The notes below the pieces were generated by a model. It did no database searches, was not told the DNA's origin, and saw only the letters and a list, made by a program, of their open reading frames with translations. This document shows positions 1 through 7,519 of a stretch of 64,000 bases of DNA, piece after piece. Numbering within the stretch: position 1 is the stretch's first letter; each line of letters starts with the position of its first letter. The stretch is from Egibacter rhizosphaerae (GTDB lineage Bacteria; Actinomycetota; Nitriliruptoria; Euzebyales; Egibacteraceae): contig NZ_CP036402.1 of the NCBI RefSeq assembly GCF_004322855.1, positions 3,968,001 through 4,032,000 on the forward strand. The letters run 5' to 3'. The position numbers were made by a program, and so were the translations under genes.

Positions 1-187
1 CCACGTGGCCCCCGACCCCGTCGGCGACGGCCACGACCGAGGAACCGCAGACGAACCCGTCCTCGTTGTTCGGGCGGACGTGCCCGATGTGGGTGCGCCC
101 GGCGATCCGGTCGCCCCGCTCATGAGCCTCGGGCTCGCGCCCACACCCGCGGGGTCGGGTGTCCTGGGTCTCGGCCTCGTTGGTCAT
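1..187 (-). CDS. PP2C-type Ser/Thr protein phosphatase, N-terminal fragment
   Basis: Reading the minus strand from an ATG at 187 gives an open frame that runs off the left edge of the window (62 codons visible). After a charged lead of about 32 residues comes THIGHVRPNNEDGF and, further on, VAVADGVGGH. These are the first two conserved motifs of PP2C phosphatases, in which the Asp residues bind the catalytic Mn2+/Mg2+ ions. Enzymes of this family remove phosphate from Ser/Thr and counter Hanks-type kinases. Most of the protein lies outside the window, so substrate and full architecture are unknown. No strong ribosome binding site precedes the ATG, so the exact start is less certain than the family. 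Confidence 0.8.
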   Translation of the reverse strand, partial: MTNEAETQDTRPRGCGREPEAHERGDRIAGRTHIGHVRPNNEDGFVCGSSVVAVADGVGGHV

Positions 188-317
188 GCGAAGGGTGATG
201 CCCGGGCACCCGTTCCCCGATGCTCGTCCGGCCGGGCAGTCGGGACACCTCCGATCGTCCATCCAGTTCAGGGCGCCGAACGGTGGAGCCCGTCGGGCGC
301 GGGTGAGCGCGCCGTGG

Positions 318-752
318 TCAGCCGACGTGGACCTCCTCGCCATCGAAGGTGATCCCGCGGTCGAGGGTCTTGTGCACAGGGCACTTCACGGCGATCTCCT
401 GCAGCCGCTCACGCTGCTCATCGTCGAAGTTGCCGTCGATGAAGACGCGGCCGCGGACCCGATCGAGATAGCCGCGGGCCTCGTCCTCGCAGGCCTCGCA
501 GTCGTCCGCGTGCGCCCGGTCGTGGGTGTACTCGACGCTCACGTTGTCCAACGGCCACCCCTTGTGCCGGCAGTACAGCGCGACCGTGATGCAGGTGCAC
601 GCAGCGAGCGCGCCGAGCAACAGCTCGTAGGGGTTGGGGCCGGTGTCCTCCCCGCCCGCGTCGGTGGGCTCGTCGGCCGTCCAGACGTGGTTGCCGTTCG
701 TGATCCGCACGCAGGTGCCGCCGGTCAGGTCGGCTGTGATCCTCGTCGTCAC
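318..752 (-). CDS. OsmC family protein
   Basis: A 144-residue protein of the OsmC/Ohr fold. The two conserved redox cysteines are visible: one in AACTCITVALYC near residue 55 and one in CPVHKTL near the C terminus. Members of this family reduce organic peroxides or act as small redox proteins in the cytosol. The central insert carries two more cysteines (DDCEACEDEA), which is less typical. The GTG start at 752 is chosen because AGGGGGA lies just upstream; the open frame extends further upstream, but that part reads as Arg-rich non-coding sequence. The TGA stop is at 318-320. It stands alone between the phosphatase and the kinase genes. Confidence 0.85.
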   Translation of the reverse strand: MTTRITADLTGGTCVRITNGNHVWTADEPTDAGGEDTGPNPYELLLGALAACTCITVALYCRHKGWPLDNVSVEYTHDRAHADDCEACEDEARGYLDRVRGRVFIDGNFDDEQRERLQEIAVKCPVHKTLDRGITFDGEEVHVG

Positions 753-820
753 CGCGTTCCCCCTCGGCTGATCGGGACGGTTGCCGGTCGGCAGCGTAGG
801 TGATGCACCTCGTCGGGGGA

Positions 821-1807
821 TCAGTGCCTGCCGGGGTCCGCCGGGTCGGTGCGCGGACCCGGGGGCTCCGCTCCTGTCGGGCGCTGCGCGGCCGCGCCCG
901 CCAGCACCCGACGACCCGGGAGGGCGCCGCGCGCACCCGCGGCCAAGGTCGCGTGCCCCCCGGCGGCGGCCCCGGCAACGGCGGCCTGCTCCGGGGGCGC
1001 ACCGTCCAGCAGCCAGGCGGCGATGAGCGCAGCGTGGGTGACGTCCCCCGCGCCGCTCGTGTCCACCACCTCGACGGGGCAGGCCGGCGCGTGGACCCGC
1101 TCGCCGTCGCCGTCCACGTGCAGGCCTTCCGCACCAGCGGTCACCGCGACGCGGGTGTCGGTGTGGCGGCGCAGTCGGTCGAGTCCCTCGTCGACGTCCT
1201 CGGTGCCGGTCAGGTCGGCCAGCGGCGCCCGTCCGAGCACGAGCAGCGAGATCCGCGGCAGGAGCGCCGCGACGAGTTCTCGCGTGATGCCGCGCGGTGC
1301 GAGATCGTCGAACGTGCCCGGCAGGTCCACGCTGAGCAGGGTGTCGGTCCGGGCACACGCGTCGGCGAGGCCCCGCAGCAGCGCCGCGGGCACGTAGGCG
1401 GAGGTCGCACAGACCCGAGCCCCCGACAGACGGACGAGGTCCGCGTCGGCGAGCTCGAGCGCTCCGGCTCCGCGGCCACCGGTGAAGATGATGCGACGCC
1501 CCTCGGGGTCGACGAAGACCAGCGAGTTCGCCGTGTCCCCGGGCTCGCCGACCCGGACCCCGTCCGTGTCGATGCCGCGCTCGCGCAGGTCCGCGAGCAC
1601 CTCCTCGCCGTCTGCGTCGCGCCCCACGTGGGCCACCATCGCGGCGTCGAGGCCGAGGGCAGCCGCCGCGGCCGCGACGTTGGCCTCGACGCCTCCGGGC
1701 GCGCGGGACCGTTCGAGGATGGCCGCGCCCCCGTCCGGGGGCGGCAGTATCGTCACGCGGTGCACCCGGTCCACGAGCGCGTTGCCGACGGCGAGGAGGT
1801 CAACCAC
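821..1807 (-). CDS. PfkB-family carbohydrate kinase
   Basis: A 328-residue ribokinase-like enzyme that would phosphorylate a sugar or nucleoside with ATP in the cytosol. The N terminus (VDLLAVGNALVDRV) and GGVEANVAAAAAALG match the substrate-binding part of the PfkB fold. DTSGAGD near residue 250 is the PfkB signature with the catalytic Asp and anion hole. The GTG start at 1807 lies inside the upstream TrpF-like gene, whose stop is at 1800-1802, so the two are translationally coupled. The C terminus is a Pro/Arg-rich tail. The substrate cannot be told from the sequence; the partner gene suggests a phosphorylated sugar intermediate. Confidence 0.85.
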   Translation of the reverse strand: MVDLLAVGNALVDRVHRVTILPPPDGGAAILERSRAPGGVEANVAAAAAALGLDAAMVAHVGRDADGEEVLADLRERGIDTDGVRVGEPGDTANSLVFVDPEGRRIIFTGGRGAGALELADADLVRLSGARVCATSAYVPAALLRGLADACARTDTLLSVDLPGTFDDLAPRGITRELVAALLPRISLLVLGRAPLADLTGTEDVDEGLDRLRRHTDTRVAVTAGAEGLHVDGDGERVHAPACPVEVVDTSGAGDVTHAALIAAWLLDGAPPEQAAVAGAAAGGHATLAAGARGALPGRRVLAGAAAQRPTGAEPPGPRTDPADPGRH

Positions 1808-2498
1808 CGCTCGACACTCCCGAGGTGGCCTCCCGGGAGGCGCGGACGAACGCCGCGAGGGCGTCGGGGTCCTTGCGGCGCTCGTCGTGGCTGGTGTGGG
1901 TGTACGAGTCGACGCCGTGCGGGCGGACGACGTCGATGGCCTCGGCGACGTTGGCCGGGCCCAGGCCGCCCGCCAGGATCACCGGCACCCGGTCGCCGAC
2001 CGCGGCGACGATCTCGGCGCTCACGTGCCAGTCGTGCACGATCCCCGCGGCCCCGACCCCGGGGATCCCCGGCGCGACGCTGTCCAGGATCAGGGTGTCG
2101 CTGACGCCGGCCGAGGCCTCGGCCGCCGCGAGCGCGTCCGCGCGGCTCGAAGCGTCCCCGACCGCGACCGCGCTCATCAGTTCGGTGTCGCGGGGCAGGC
2201 GCTCGCGGACGGCGCGCTGGGTGGCGGGATCGAGCGTCCCGGCGGGCGGGCAGAGGTGCACCACGTCGGGGCGCAGGGCCGAGGCCATCGCCGCCACCTC
2301 GTCCGGGTCGGTGCGGACCGAGAGGGCACAGCCGGCAACGCCGTCCCCGAGCAGTCCGAGCAGTTCGCGGGCCTGCTCCCACGGCACCTCGGCCGGCACG
2401 CTCTGGCCGGCCGGCGCCAGCCCGACACGATCCACGCCCAGATCGACGCAGCGGCGCACGTCGTCCGGGTCGGTCAGCGAGTAGATCTGGATGAGCAC
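1800..2498 (-). CDS. TrpF-like phosphoribosylanthranilate isomerase family protein
   Basis: A 232-residue single-domain (beta/alpha)8 protein. VLIQIYSLTDPDDVRRCVDL at the N terminus, VILAGGLGPANVAEAI near residue 180 and GVDSYTHTSHDERRKDPDAL near the end correspond to the start, the phosphate-binding loop and the closing segment of TrpF proteins. The usual KICG start of true TrpF is replaced by VLIQIYSL, and no other trp gene is nearby, so it may act on a different substrate. The GTG at 2498 is the most N-terminal reasonable start, because the upstream frame is low-complexity. It overlaps the PfkB kinase by 8 bp, and the two probably act in one pathway. Confidence 0.7.
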   Translation of the reverse strand: MLIQIYSLTDPDDVRRCVDLGVDRVGLAPAGQSVPAEVPWEQARELLGLLGDGVAGCALSVRTDPDEVAAMASALRPDVVHLCPPAGTLDPATQRAVRERLPRDTELMSAVAVGDASSRADALAAAEASAGVSDTLILDSVAPGIPGVGAAGIVHDWHVSAEIVAAVGDRVPVILAGGLGPANVAEAIDVVRPHGVDSYTHTSHDERRKDPDALAAFVRASREATSGVSSGG

Positions 2499-2693
2499 GG
2501 CAGGCCGTTCGTCGCGGGCGGGTCGGGCAGTTGGCACACCGCGGTCTGCACGGCCGCGGTCGCGGGCGGATGGTAGACGCTCGCCTGCCGGGAGCCGTCG
2601 CCGCCGTGTGGCCGAGCCGAGCTTGTCAGCGACCCGGGGTGTGCGTACGGTGCACACGACGTCAGTCGTGGTTCGTCTCGGAGGCTCGCGCGG

Positions 2694-3641
2694 GTGCTGT
2701 TCTTCGTGGTGCGACGCCTCGGGGTGTTCGCGGTCAGCCTCGTCGGCGCCTCGATCGTCATCTTCGCCCTGCTCAGCCTGTTGCCCGGCGATCCCGCCCA
2801 GATCATCCTCGGGCAGCAGGCGACCCCCGAGCGGCTCGAGACGTTGCGGGCCGAGCTGGGGCTCGACCGCCCGTGGCCGGTCCGCTACGCGGACTGGGCG
2901 ACGGGCGTGGCGCAGGGCGACTTCGGTGAGAGCTACCTGTCGGGCGCGGCGATCGGCCCGATGATCGCCCAGCGGCTGCAGGTCACGATCCCGCTCGCCG
3001 CCCTCGGGATGGTCCTCGCCCTGGTCCTCGCGGTGCCGCTCGGCATCACGGCCGCTGCCCGCCATCGTGGTGCCGGGGACGTGCTGATCTCCGGCGCCAG
3101 CCAGATCGGGATCGCGATCCCGGCGTTCTGGGCCGGGATCCTGCTGGTCACCGTCTTCGCCGTCCGCCTCGGGTGGCTCCCGTCGGGAGGGTTCACCCCG
3201 GTGACCGAGGACCCTGTGGCCTGGGCCCGATCGATGGTCCTGCCGGCGCTCTCGCTCGCGATCGTGCAGGCCGCCATCCTGACCCGTTACATCCGATCGT
3301 CGATCCTCGAGGTGATGCGCGAGGACTTCGTGCGCACCGCCCGAGCGAAGGGCCTGACGCGCGGCAAGGCGCTGTTCCGGCACGGCCTGCGCAACGCCGC
3401 GATCCCCGTGGTGACGATCCTCGGGCTGCAGTTCGCGTTCCTGTTCGCGGGGACGATCGTGATCGAAAACGTCTTCTTCCTGCCCGGCCTGGGGCGGATG
3501 GTCCTGCAGGCCGCCAGCGAGCGCGACCTGTTGCTCGTTCAGGGAACGGTCATGGTGCTGACGTTCGCGATCCTGTTCATCAACCTCGTCGTCGACGTGG
3601 CCTACCGCGTCATCGACCCGCGACTGCGGAGCGCCTCGTGA
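2694..3641 (+). CDS. dppB: ABC peptide transporter permease (DppB type)
   Basis: A 315-residue inner-membrane permease of the dipeptide/oligopeptide/nickel ABC importers. The first membrane segment (RRLGVFAVSLVGASIVIFAL) is followed by LLPGDPAQ and the long loop with ELGLDRPWPVRY, typical of DppB. The EAA loop that contacts the ATPase is seen in RTARAKGLTRGKALFRHGLR. It opens a long operon running to 11366 and overlaps the next permease by 4 bp. The GTG start at 2694 is preceded by GGAGG at about 9 nt. The 195-bp gap to the divergent TrpF-like gene should hold promoters for both directions. The substrate is inferred to be peptides because peptidase genes follow. Confidence 0.9.
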   Translation: MLFFVVRRLGVFAVSLVGASIVIFALLSLLPGDPAQIILGQQATPERLETLRAELGLDRPWPVRYADWATGVAQGDFGESYLSGAAIGPMIAQRLQVTIPLAALGMVLALVLAVPLGITAAARHRGAGDVLISGASQIGIAIPAFWAGILLVTVFAVRLGWLPSGGFTPVTEDPVAWARSMVLPALSLAIVQAAILTRYIRSSILEVMREDFVRTARAKGLTRGKALFRHGLRNAAIPVVTILGLQFAFLFAGTIVIENVFFLPGLGRMVLQAASERDLLLVQGTVMVLTFAILFINLVVDVAYRVIDPRLRSAS

Positions 3642-4489
3642 GCGGCGGTCGGCCGGGCGCCAACCTCGTCGTGGGTGCGTCACTGGTGGGCGTGGTCGTC
3701 GTGACCGCGGTGGTGTCGTTCGTGTGGACCCCGCACGATCCCTCCGCCGTGGCCACCGGCAACCCGTTCGCGGGCCCGAGCGCGTCCCACCCGCTCGGCA
3801 CCGACCAGTTCGGCCGCGACCTGCTCAGCATGATGATGGTGGGCGCCCGCACGACGCTCTTCGTGGGGATCCTCGCGGTGGGCATCGCGATCGCGGCCGG
3901 CATCCCGATGGGCGGCTTCGCGGTCGTGGGCGGGACCACCACGGACGAGACGCTGATGCGCACCGCGGACGTCATGTACGCCCTGCCGCCGGTGCTCATG
4001 GCCCTCGTCCTCGCAGCCGTGTTCGGCCCCTCGACGGCCGCGGCGATGGCGGCGATCGGCATTGCCTACACGCCCGTGGTCGCGCGCGTGGTGCGCGGCT
4101 CCGCCCTCACGGTGATGGGACGCGAGTACGCGCTGGCGGCGCGCGCCTACGGGCGGCCCCGCTGGTTCGTGTTCGTCCGCCACGCGCTGCCGAACATCTC
4201 CTCGGTGCTGATCGTGCAGACCACGGTCATGTTCGCCCTCGCGATCGTCGCTGAGGCCGGATTGTCGTACCTGGGCATCGGCAGCCCGCCCGGGACGCCG
4301 TCGTGGGGCCGGATGCTCCGCGAGTCCCAGACCTACCTGCAGATCGCCCCGCAGCTCGCGATCCTGCCGGGCGTGGCGATCGCCGTCGCCGTCCTGGGGT
4401 TCAACCTGCTCGGGGACGGCTTGCGCGACCGCCTCGACCCGCGGTTGGGTGACCGGCGCAGCGTGCAAGCCGGTGGGGGAGGCGCATGA
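3638..4489 (+). CDS. dppC: ABC peptide transporter permease (DppC type)
   Basis: A 283-residue second permease of the same importer. It has one N-terminal membrane segment, then the DppC hallmark HPLGTDQFGRDLLS near residue 50, five more hydrophobic segments, and the EAA loop (REYALAARAYGRPRWFVFVR). SYLGIGSPPGTPSWGRML is another typical DppC stretch. It starts with GTG overlapping the dppB stop and ends in ATGA shared with a mini-ORF that leads into dppD. It pairs with DppB to form the membrane channel. Confidence 0.9.
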   Translation: MSGGRPGANLVVGASLVGVVVVTAVVSFVWTPHDPSAVATGNPFAGPSASHPLGTDQFGRDLLSMMMVGARTTLFVGILAVGIAIAAGIPMGGFAVVGGTTTDETLMRTADVMYALPPVLMALVLAAVFGPSTAAAMAAIGIAYTPVVARVVRGSALTVMGREYALAARAYGRPRWFVFVRHALPNISSVLIVQTTVMFALAIVAEAGLSYLGIGSPPGTPSWGRMLRESQTYLQIAPQLAILPGVAIAVAVLGFNLLGDGLRDRLDPRLGDRRSVQAGGGGA

Positions 4490-4530
4490 ACGACCCACAC
4501 GTTCCGAGCGACCCCGGGGGGTGCGAGTGA
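4486..4530 (+). other. 14-codon bridging mini-ORF between dppC and dppD
   Basis: An ATG at 4486 overlaps the dppC stop codon as ATGA and has a strong GGGGGAGG ribosome site 6 nt upstream. It reads 14 codons to a TGA at 4528-4530 that overlaps the GTG start of dppD at 4527. The frame differs from both neighbours. This may be a translational relay that carries ribosomes across the gap, or chance. A second such bridge follows dppD. Confidence 0.35.
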
Positions 4531-5489
4531 TCGAGGTGAGCGACCTGTCGGTCCGCGCCGGCGGTGTGCGGGCCGTCGACGAGGTGAGCTTCTCGATCGA
4601 GCCCGGGCGCCGACTCGGGCTGATCGGGGAGTCCGGCTCGGGGAAGACGCTGACGGCTCTCGCGATCATGGGGCTGCTGCCCGACGGGGTGACCGCCACC
4701 GGATCGGTGCGGTACCGCGGCGACGAGATCCTGCACCTGTCCGAGCACGACCGCGCGAAGCTGCGCGGCGAGGTAATGGGCATGGTGTTCCAGGAGCCGC
4801 TCACCGCCCTCAACCCGGTCATGCGGATCGGGGAGCAGATCGCCGAGACGCTGCGCATCCATCGGGGCGCGTCCCGCCGGGAGGGCCGCGCGGCCGCGGG
4901 GGAGCTGCTGCGGCGAGTGCAGATGCCCGACCCCGAGGACAAGCTGCGCTCGTACCCGCACCAGTTGTCGGGGGGACAGCGCCAGCGGGTCGTGCTCGCC
5001 ATCGCGATCGCCTGCTCGCCCGAGCTCGTGATCGCGGACGAGCCGACCACGGCCCTCGACGTGACCGTCCAGGCCGAGATCCTGCGCCTGCTCGACGCCG
5101 TCACGGTGGAGCAGGCCGCGTTCCTGCTCATCACGCACGACCTGCCGGTCGTCTCGTCCACTTGCGACGAGGTCCTGGTGATGTACGGGGGCCGGATCGT
5201 CGAGCGGGGGCCGACCGACGCGGTCTTCGCCCGTCCTCGCCATCCGTACACGGCCGGGCTCCTCGACGCCCTGCCCGACCTCGACGAGGCCGCCGGGGCG
5301 CGACTGCGGGCCATCCCGGGGACCGTGCCGGCCCTCGGCGCGTTCCCGAGCGGTTGCGTCTTCCGCGACCGCTGCGAGCGCGCCGACGGAACCTGCGCGC
5401 GCGAGCCGGCCCTGACCTGGGACCGGGACCGGGCGGCTGCCTGTTGGCATCCGCTCGGCGGGCCGGTGGCCGAGGAGGTCGTGCGATGA
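4527..5489 (+). CDS. dppD: ABC peptide transporter ATPase (DppD type)
   Basis: A 320-residue cytosolic ATPase of the importer. Walker A GESGSGKT is at residues 34-41, the Q-loop is in GMVFQEP, the signature is LSGGQRQR near residue 148, Walker B is LVIADEPTTALDV and the switch His is in LITHDLPVV. The C-terminal extension has CVFRDRCERADGTC, the cysteine-bearing oligopeptide-ABC C-terminal domain that in relatives can bind an Fe-S cluster. The GTG at 4527 is chosen because the ABC domain starts there (VIEVSDLSV); a GTG two codons earlier is possible. It forms a heterodimer with DppF to power peptide uptake. Confidence 0.9.
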   Translation: MIEVSDLSVRAGGVRAVDEVSFSIEPGRRLGLIGESGSGKTLTALAIMGLLPDGVTATGSVRYRGDEILHLSEHDRAKLRGEVMGMVFQEPLTALNPVMRIGEQIAETLRIHRGASRREGRAAAGELLRRVQMPDPEDKLRSYPHQLSGGQRQRVVLAIAIACSPELVIADEPTTALDVTVQAEILRLLDAVTVEQAAFLLITHDLPVVSSTCDEVLVMYGGRIVERGPTDAVFARPRHPYTAGLLDALPDLDEAAGARLRAIPGTVPALGAFPSGCVFRDRCERADGTCAREPALTWDRDRAAACWHPLGGPVAEEVVR

Positions 5490-5521
5490 ACAGGCTCGCC
5501 GGCAGTGGGGCCCGCCCGTGA
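5486..5521 (+). other. 11-codon bridging mini-ORF between dppD and dppF
   Basis: An ATG at 5486 overlaps the dppD stop as ATGA and is preceded by GAGGAGG about 9 nt away. The frame ends at a TGA at 5519-5521, which overlaps the GTG start of dppF at 5518. It repeats the arrangement found between dppC and dppD; both mini-ORFs begin ATG AAC. dppF itself has only a weak ribosome site, so coupling through this mini-ORF is plausible but unproven. Confidence 0.35.
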
Positions 5522-6708
5522 ACGCCGCCCCCGCAACCTCGATCGTGGCCGCCGAGGGCGTGGCGCGGCACTACCGGCTCGCCCGGACGTCGCTGTTCGG
5601 TCCGCGCCGACACCTCACCGCCCTGCGCGGTGTCGATCTCGCCGTGCCACCAGGGGACCGGGTGGGGGTGGTCGGCGAGTCGGGGTCGGGCAAGTCCACA
5701 CTCGCGCGCATCCTGCTCGGCCTCGAGCGGCCCGACGAGGGTCGGGTCACCTACGGCGGCCAGGACCTCGCCCGAGCGGCCGAACGCGACCTGGCCGGGC
5801 TGCGTCGCGACGTGCAGATTGTGTTCCAGGATCCGATGGGCTCGCTCGACCCGCGGCTCACCGTCGCGGACATCGTCCGGGAGCCGCTGCGTGCCCTTCG
5901 GATCGAGACGGACCACGATGCGCGCCTGGCCGAGCTGCTCGACGCGGTGCGGCTCGGCCCCGAGGCGGCGTCCCGCTACCCCCACGAGTTCAGCGGTGGC
6001 CAGCGGCAGCGCATCGCGATCGCGCGGGCGCTCGCGCCCCGCCCGCGGGTGCTGGTCGCCGACGAGCCGGTCAGCGCGCTGGACGTGTCGGTGCGCGCGC
6101 AGATCCTCAACCTCCTCGCCGACCTGCGCGACGCCTACGATCTGGCGCTCGTGCTCATCAGCCACGACCTCGCCGTGGTGCGCCACGTCTGCGACCGGGT
6201 GCTGGTCATGCACCTGGGCGAGGTCGTCGAGGAGGGCCCCACCGAGCGCCTCTTCACCGACCCGCAACACCCGTACACCCGCGCGCTGCTCCAAGCCATC
6301 CCGACCATCGGCGGTGGGCTCCCCGCAGCACCGCTCGCGGCCGACGACCCCCCGTCGCCGACCGAGCTGCCGGTGGGTTGCGCCTACGCGTCGCGCTGTC
6401 CGCACGTCTTCGACCGCTGCCACGCCGAACGGCCGCCGCTCGCCGGGCCCTCCGAGCGCGATGCGGGAATCGACACCGCGGCACAACGGGCGGCGTGCCA
6501 CCTCGCGTTCAGCGGCGCGTTGCCGCCGTTCGATCGCCAGGCCGCTGCGGCGGGTCGGCACGCCACCGCACCCGAGGGTCGTCCCGCCACCGCACCCGAG
6601 GGTCGTCCCGCCACCCCACCCGAGGGTCGTCCCGCCACCCCACCCGAAGGTGCTCCCGCCACCCCACCCGAGGGTGGTCCCGCCACCCCACCCGAGCAGG
6701 ACCGATGA
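5518..6708 (+). CDS. dppF: ABC peptide transporter ATPase (DppF type) with repeat tail
   Basis: A 396-residue second ATPase of the importer. Walker A GESGSGKS is at residues 53-60, the signature is FSGGQRQR, Walker B is VLVADEPVSALDV and the switch His is in LISHDLAVV. The oligopeptide C-terminal domain follows (CAYASRCPHVFDRC). The family normally ends there, but this protein carries about 50 extra residues made of six 8-residue repeats of the type GRPATPPE, encoded by 24-bp DNA repeats. The tail is proline-rich, probably disordered, and not expected to affect ATP hydrolysis. The GTG start overlaps the preceding mini-ORF. Confidence 0.9.
   Translation: MNAAPATSIVAAEGVARHYRLARTSLFGPRRHLTALRGVDLAVPPGDRVGVVGESGSGKSTLARILLGLERPDEGRVTYGGQDLARAAERDLAGLRRDVQIVFQDPMGSLDPRLTVADIVREPLRALRIETDHDARLAELLDAVRLGPEAASRYPHEFSGGQRQRIAIARALAPRPRVLVADEPVSALDVSVRAQILNLLADLRDAYDLALVLISHDLAVVRHVCDRVLVMHLGEVVEEGPTERLFTDPQHPYTRALLQAIPTIGGGLPAAPLAADDPPSPTELPVGCAYASRCPHVFDRCHAERPPLAGPSERDAGIDTAAQRAACHLAFSGALPPFDRQAAAAGRHATAPEGRPATAPEGRPATPPEGRPATPPEGAPATPPEGGPATPPEQDR
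6553..6696 (+). repeat. Six tandem 24-bp repeats in the 3' end of dppF
   Basis: Six back-to-back 24-bp units at 6553, 6577, 6601, 6625, 6649 and 6673. Each reads approximately GGT CGT CCC GCC ACC, then CCA or GCA, then CCC GAG. They differ by only one to four bases and keep the reading frame, giving (G-x-P-A-T-P-P-E)n. The near identity suggests recent expansion by replication slippage or unequal crossing over. Confidence 0.95.
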
Positions 6709-6721
6709 GAGGGGCACTGCC

Positions 6722-7477
6722 ATGCGAGGACTAGCCGACCGCGTCGCGTTGGTCACCGGCGGGGCCAGCGGGATCGGCCGTGCGACCGCGGCGCGCCTGG
6801 TGGAGGAGGGCAGCCGCGTGGTCATCGCCGACCTCGACGGGCGGGCGGCGGCCAGCGTCGCGCGCGAGCTCGGTGCCGAAGCCGGGCTCGCGTGCGACGT
6901 CACCGACACGGCGCAGGTCGACGCCGCTGTCGCGCACTGCAGCAGGGAGCTCGGGGGCCTCGACCTCGTCCACGCGAACGCCGGTGCCCCGTTCACCGGA
7001 GCGATCACGGAGGTGGACGACGAGACCCTCGACCGCGTGCTCGACGTCAACCTCAAGGGCGCCTTCAAGACCTGTCGCGCCGCGGCTGGAGCCCTCAGGG
7101 CCCGCGGCGGTGGGGCGATGGCGCTCACCAGCTCCCTGCAAGGGGTGATGGCCCGCCCCGGCTTCACCCCCTACACCGCCGCCAAGCACGGGGTCGTCGG
7201 CCTCGCCCGCGGCCTCGCGCTCGAGCTCGCCGACGACGGCGTGCGCGTCAACGCCCTGGCCCCGGCGCCGACCGAGACGCCGATGCTGCCCGCCTTCGCG
7301 GGTGCGATGGGCGGGGACGTCGACGAGGCCTACGAGCGCTTCCGGGCAGGCATCCCGCTCGGGCGCCTCGCGGCCCCGAGGGACATCGCCGATGCGGTGT
7401 GCTGGCTGTTGTCCGAGGAGGCTGCGATGGTGACCGGACACGTCCTCGTCGTCGACGGCGGCATCACCGTCGGGTGA
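6722..7477 (+). CDS. SDR-family oxidoreductase
   Basis: A 251-residue classical short-chain dehydrogenase/reductase. TGGASGIG near residue 13 binds the dinucleotide, HANAG is the structural NNAG-like motif, a Ser in ALTSSL and YTAAK near residue 155 supply the catalytic Ser-Tyr-Lys. The end (MVTGHVLVVDGGITVG) is typical. An Asp after the second strand (VVIADLDG) favours NAD(H) over NADP(H). It sits 13 bp after dppF in the peptide operon, between transporter ATPase and binding protein, which is unusual. The substrate is unknown; it may handle a modified amino acid released from the imported compound. Confidence 0.85.
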   Translation: MRGLADRVALVTGGASGIGRATAARLVEEGSRVVIADLDGRAAASVARELGAEAGLACDVTDTAQVDAAVAHCSRELGGLDLVHANAGAPFTGAITEVDDETLDRVLDVNLKGAFKTCRAAAGALRARGGGAMALTSSLQGVMARPGFTPYTAAKHGVVGLARGLALELADDGVRVNALAPAPTETPMLPAFAGAMGGDVDEAYERFRAGIPLGRLAAPRDIADAVCWLLSEEAAMVTGHVLVVDGGITVG

Positions 7478-7519
7478 GTCCCCACCACGAGGTTGCGACC
7501 GATCGAAGGAGCACACGCC

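Noticed and set aside
5-352. A 115-residue plus-strand open frame at the window start
   Set aside because: It is anti-sense to the PP2C phosphatase N terminus, which has recognisable motifs on the minus strand.
3680-5536. A 618-residue minus-strand open frame
   Set aside because: It covers dppC and dppD, which have clear permease and ATPase motifs.
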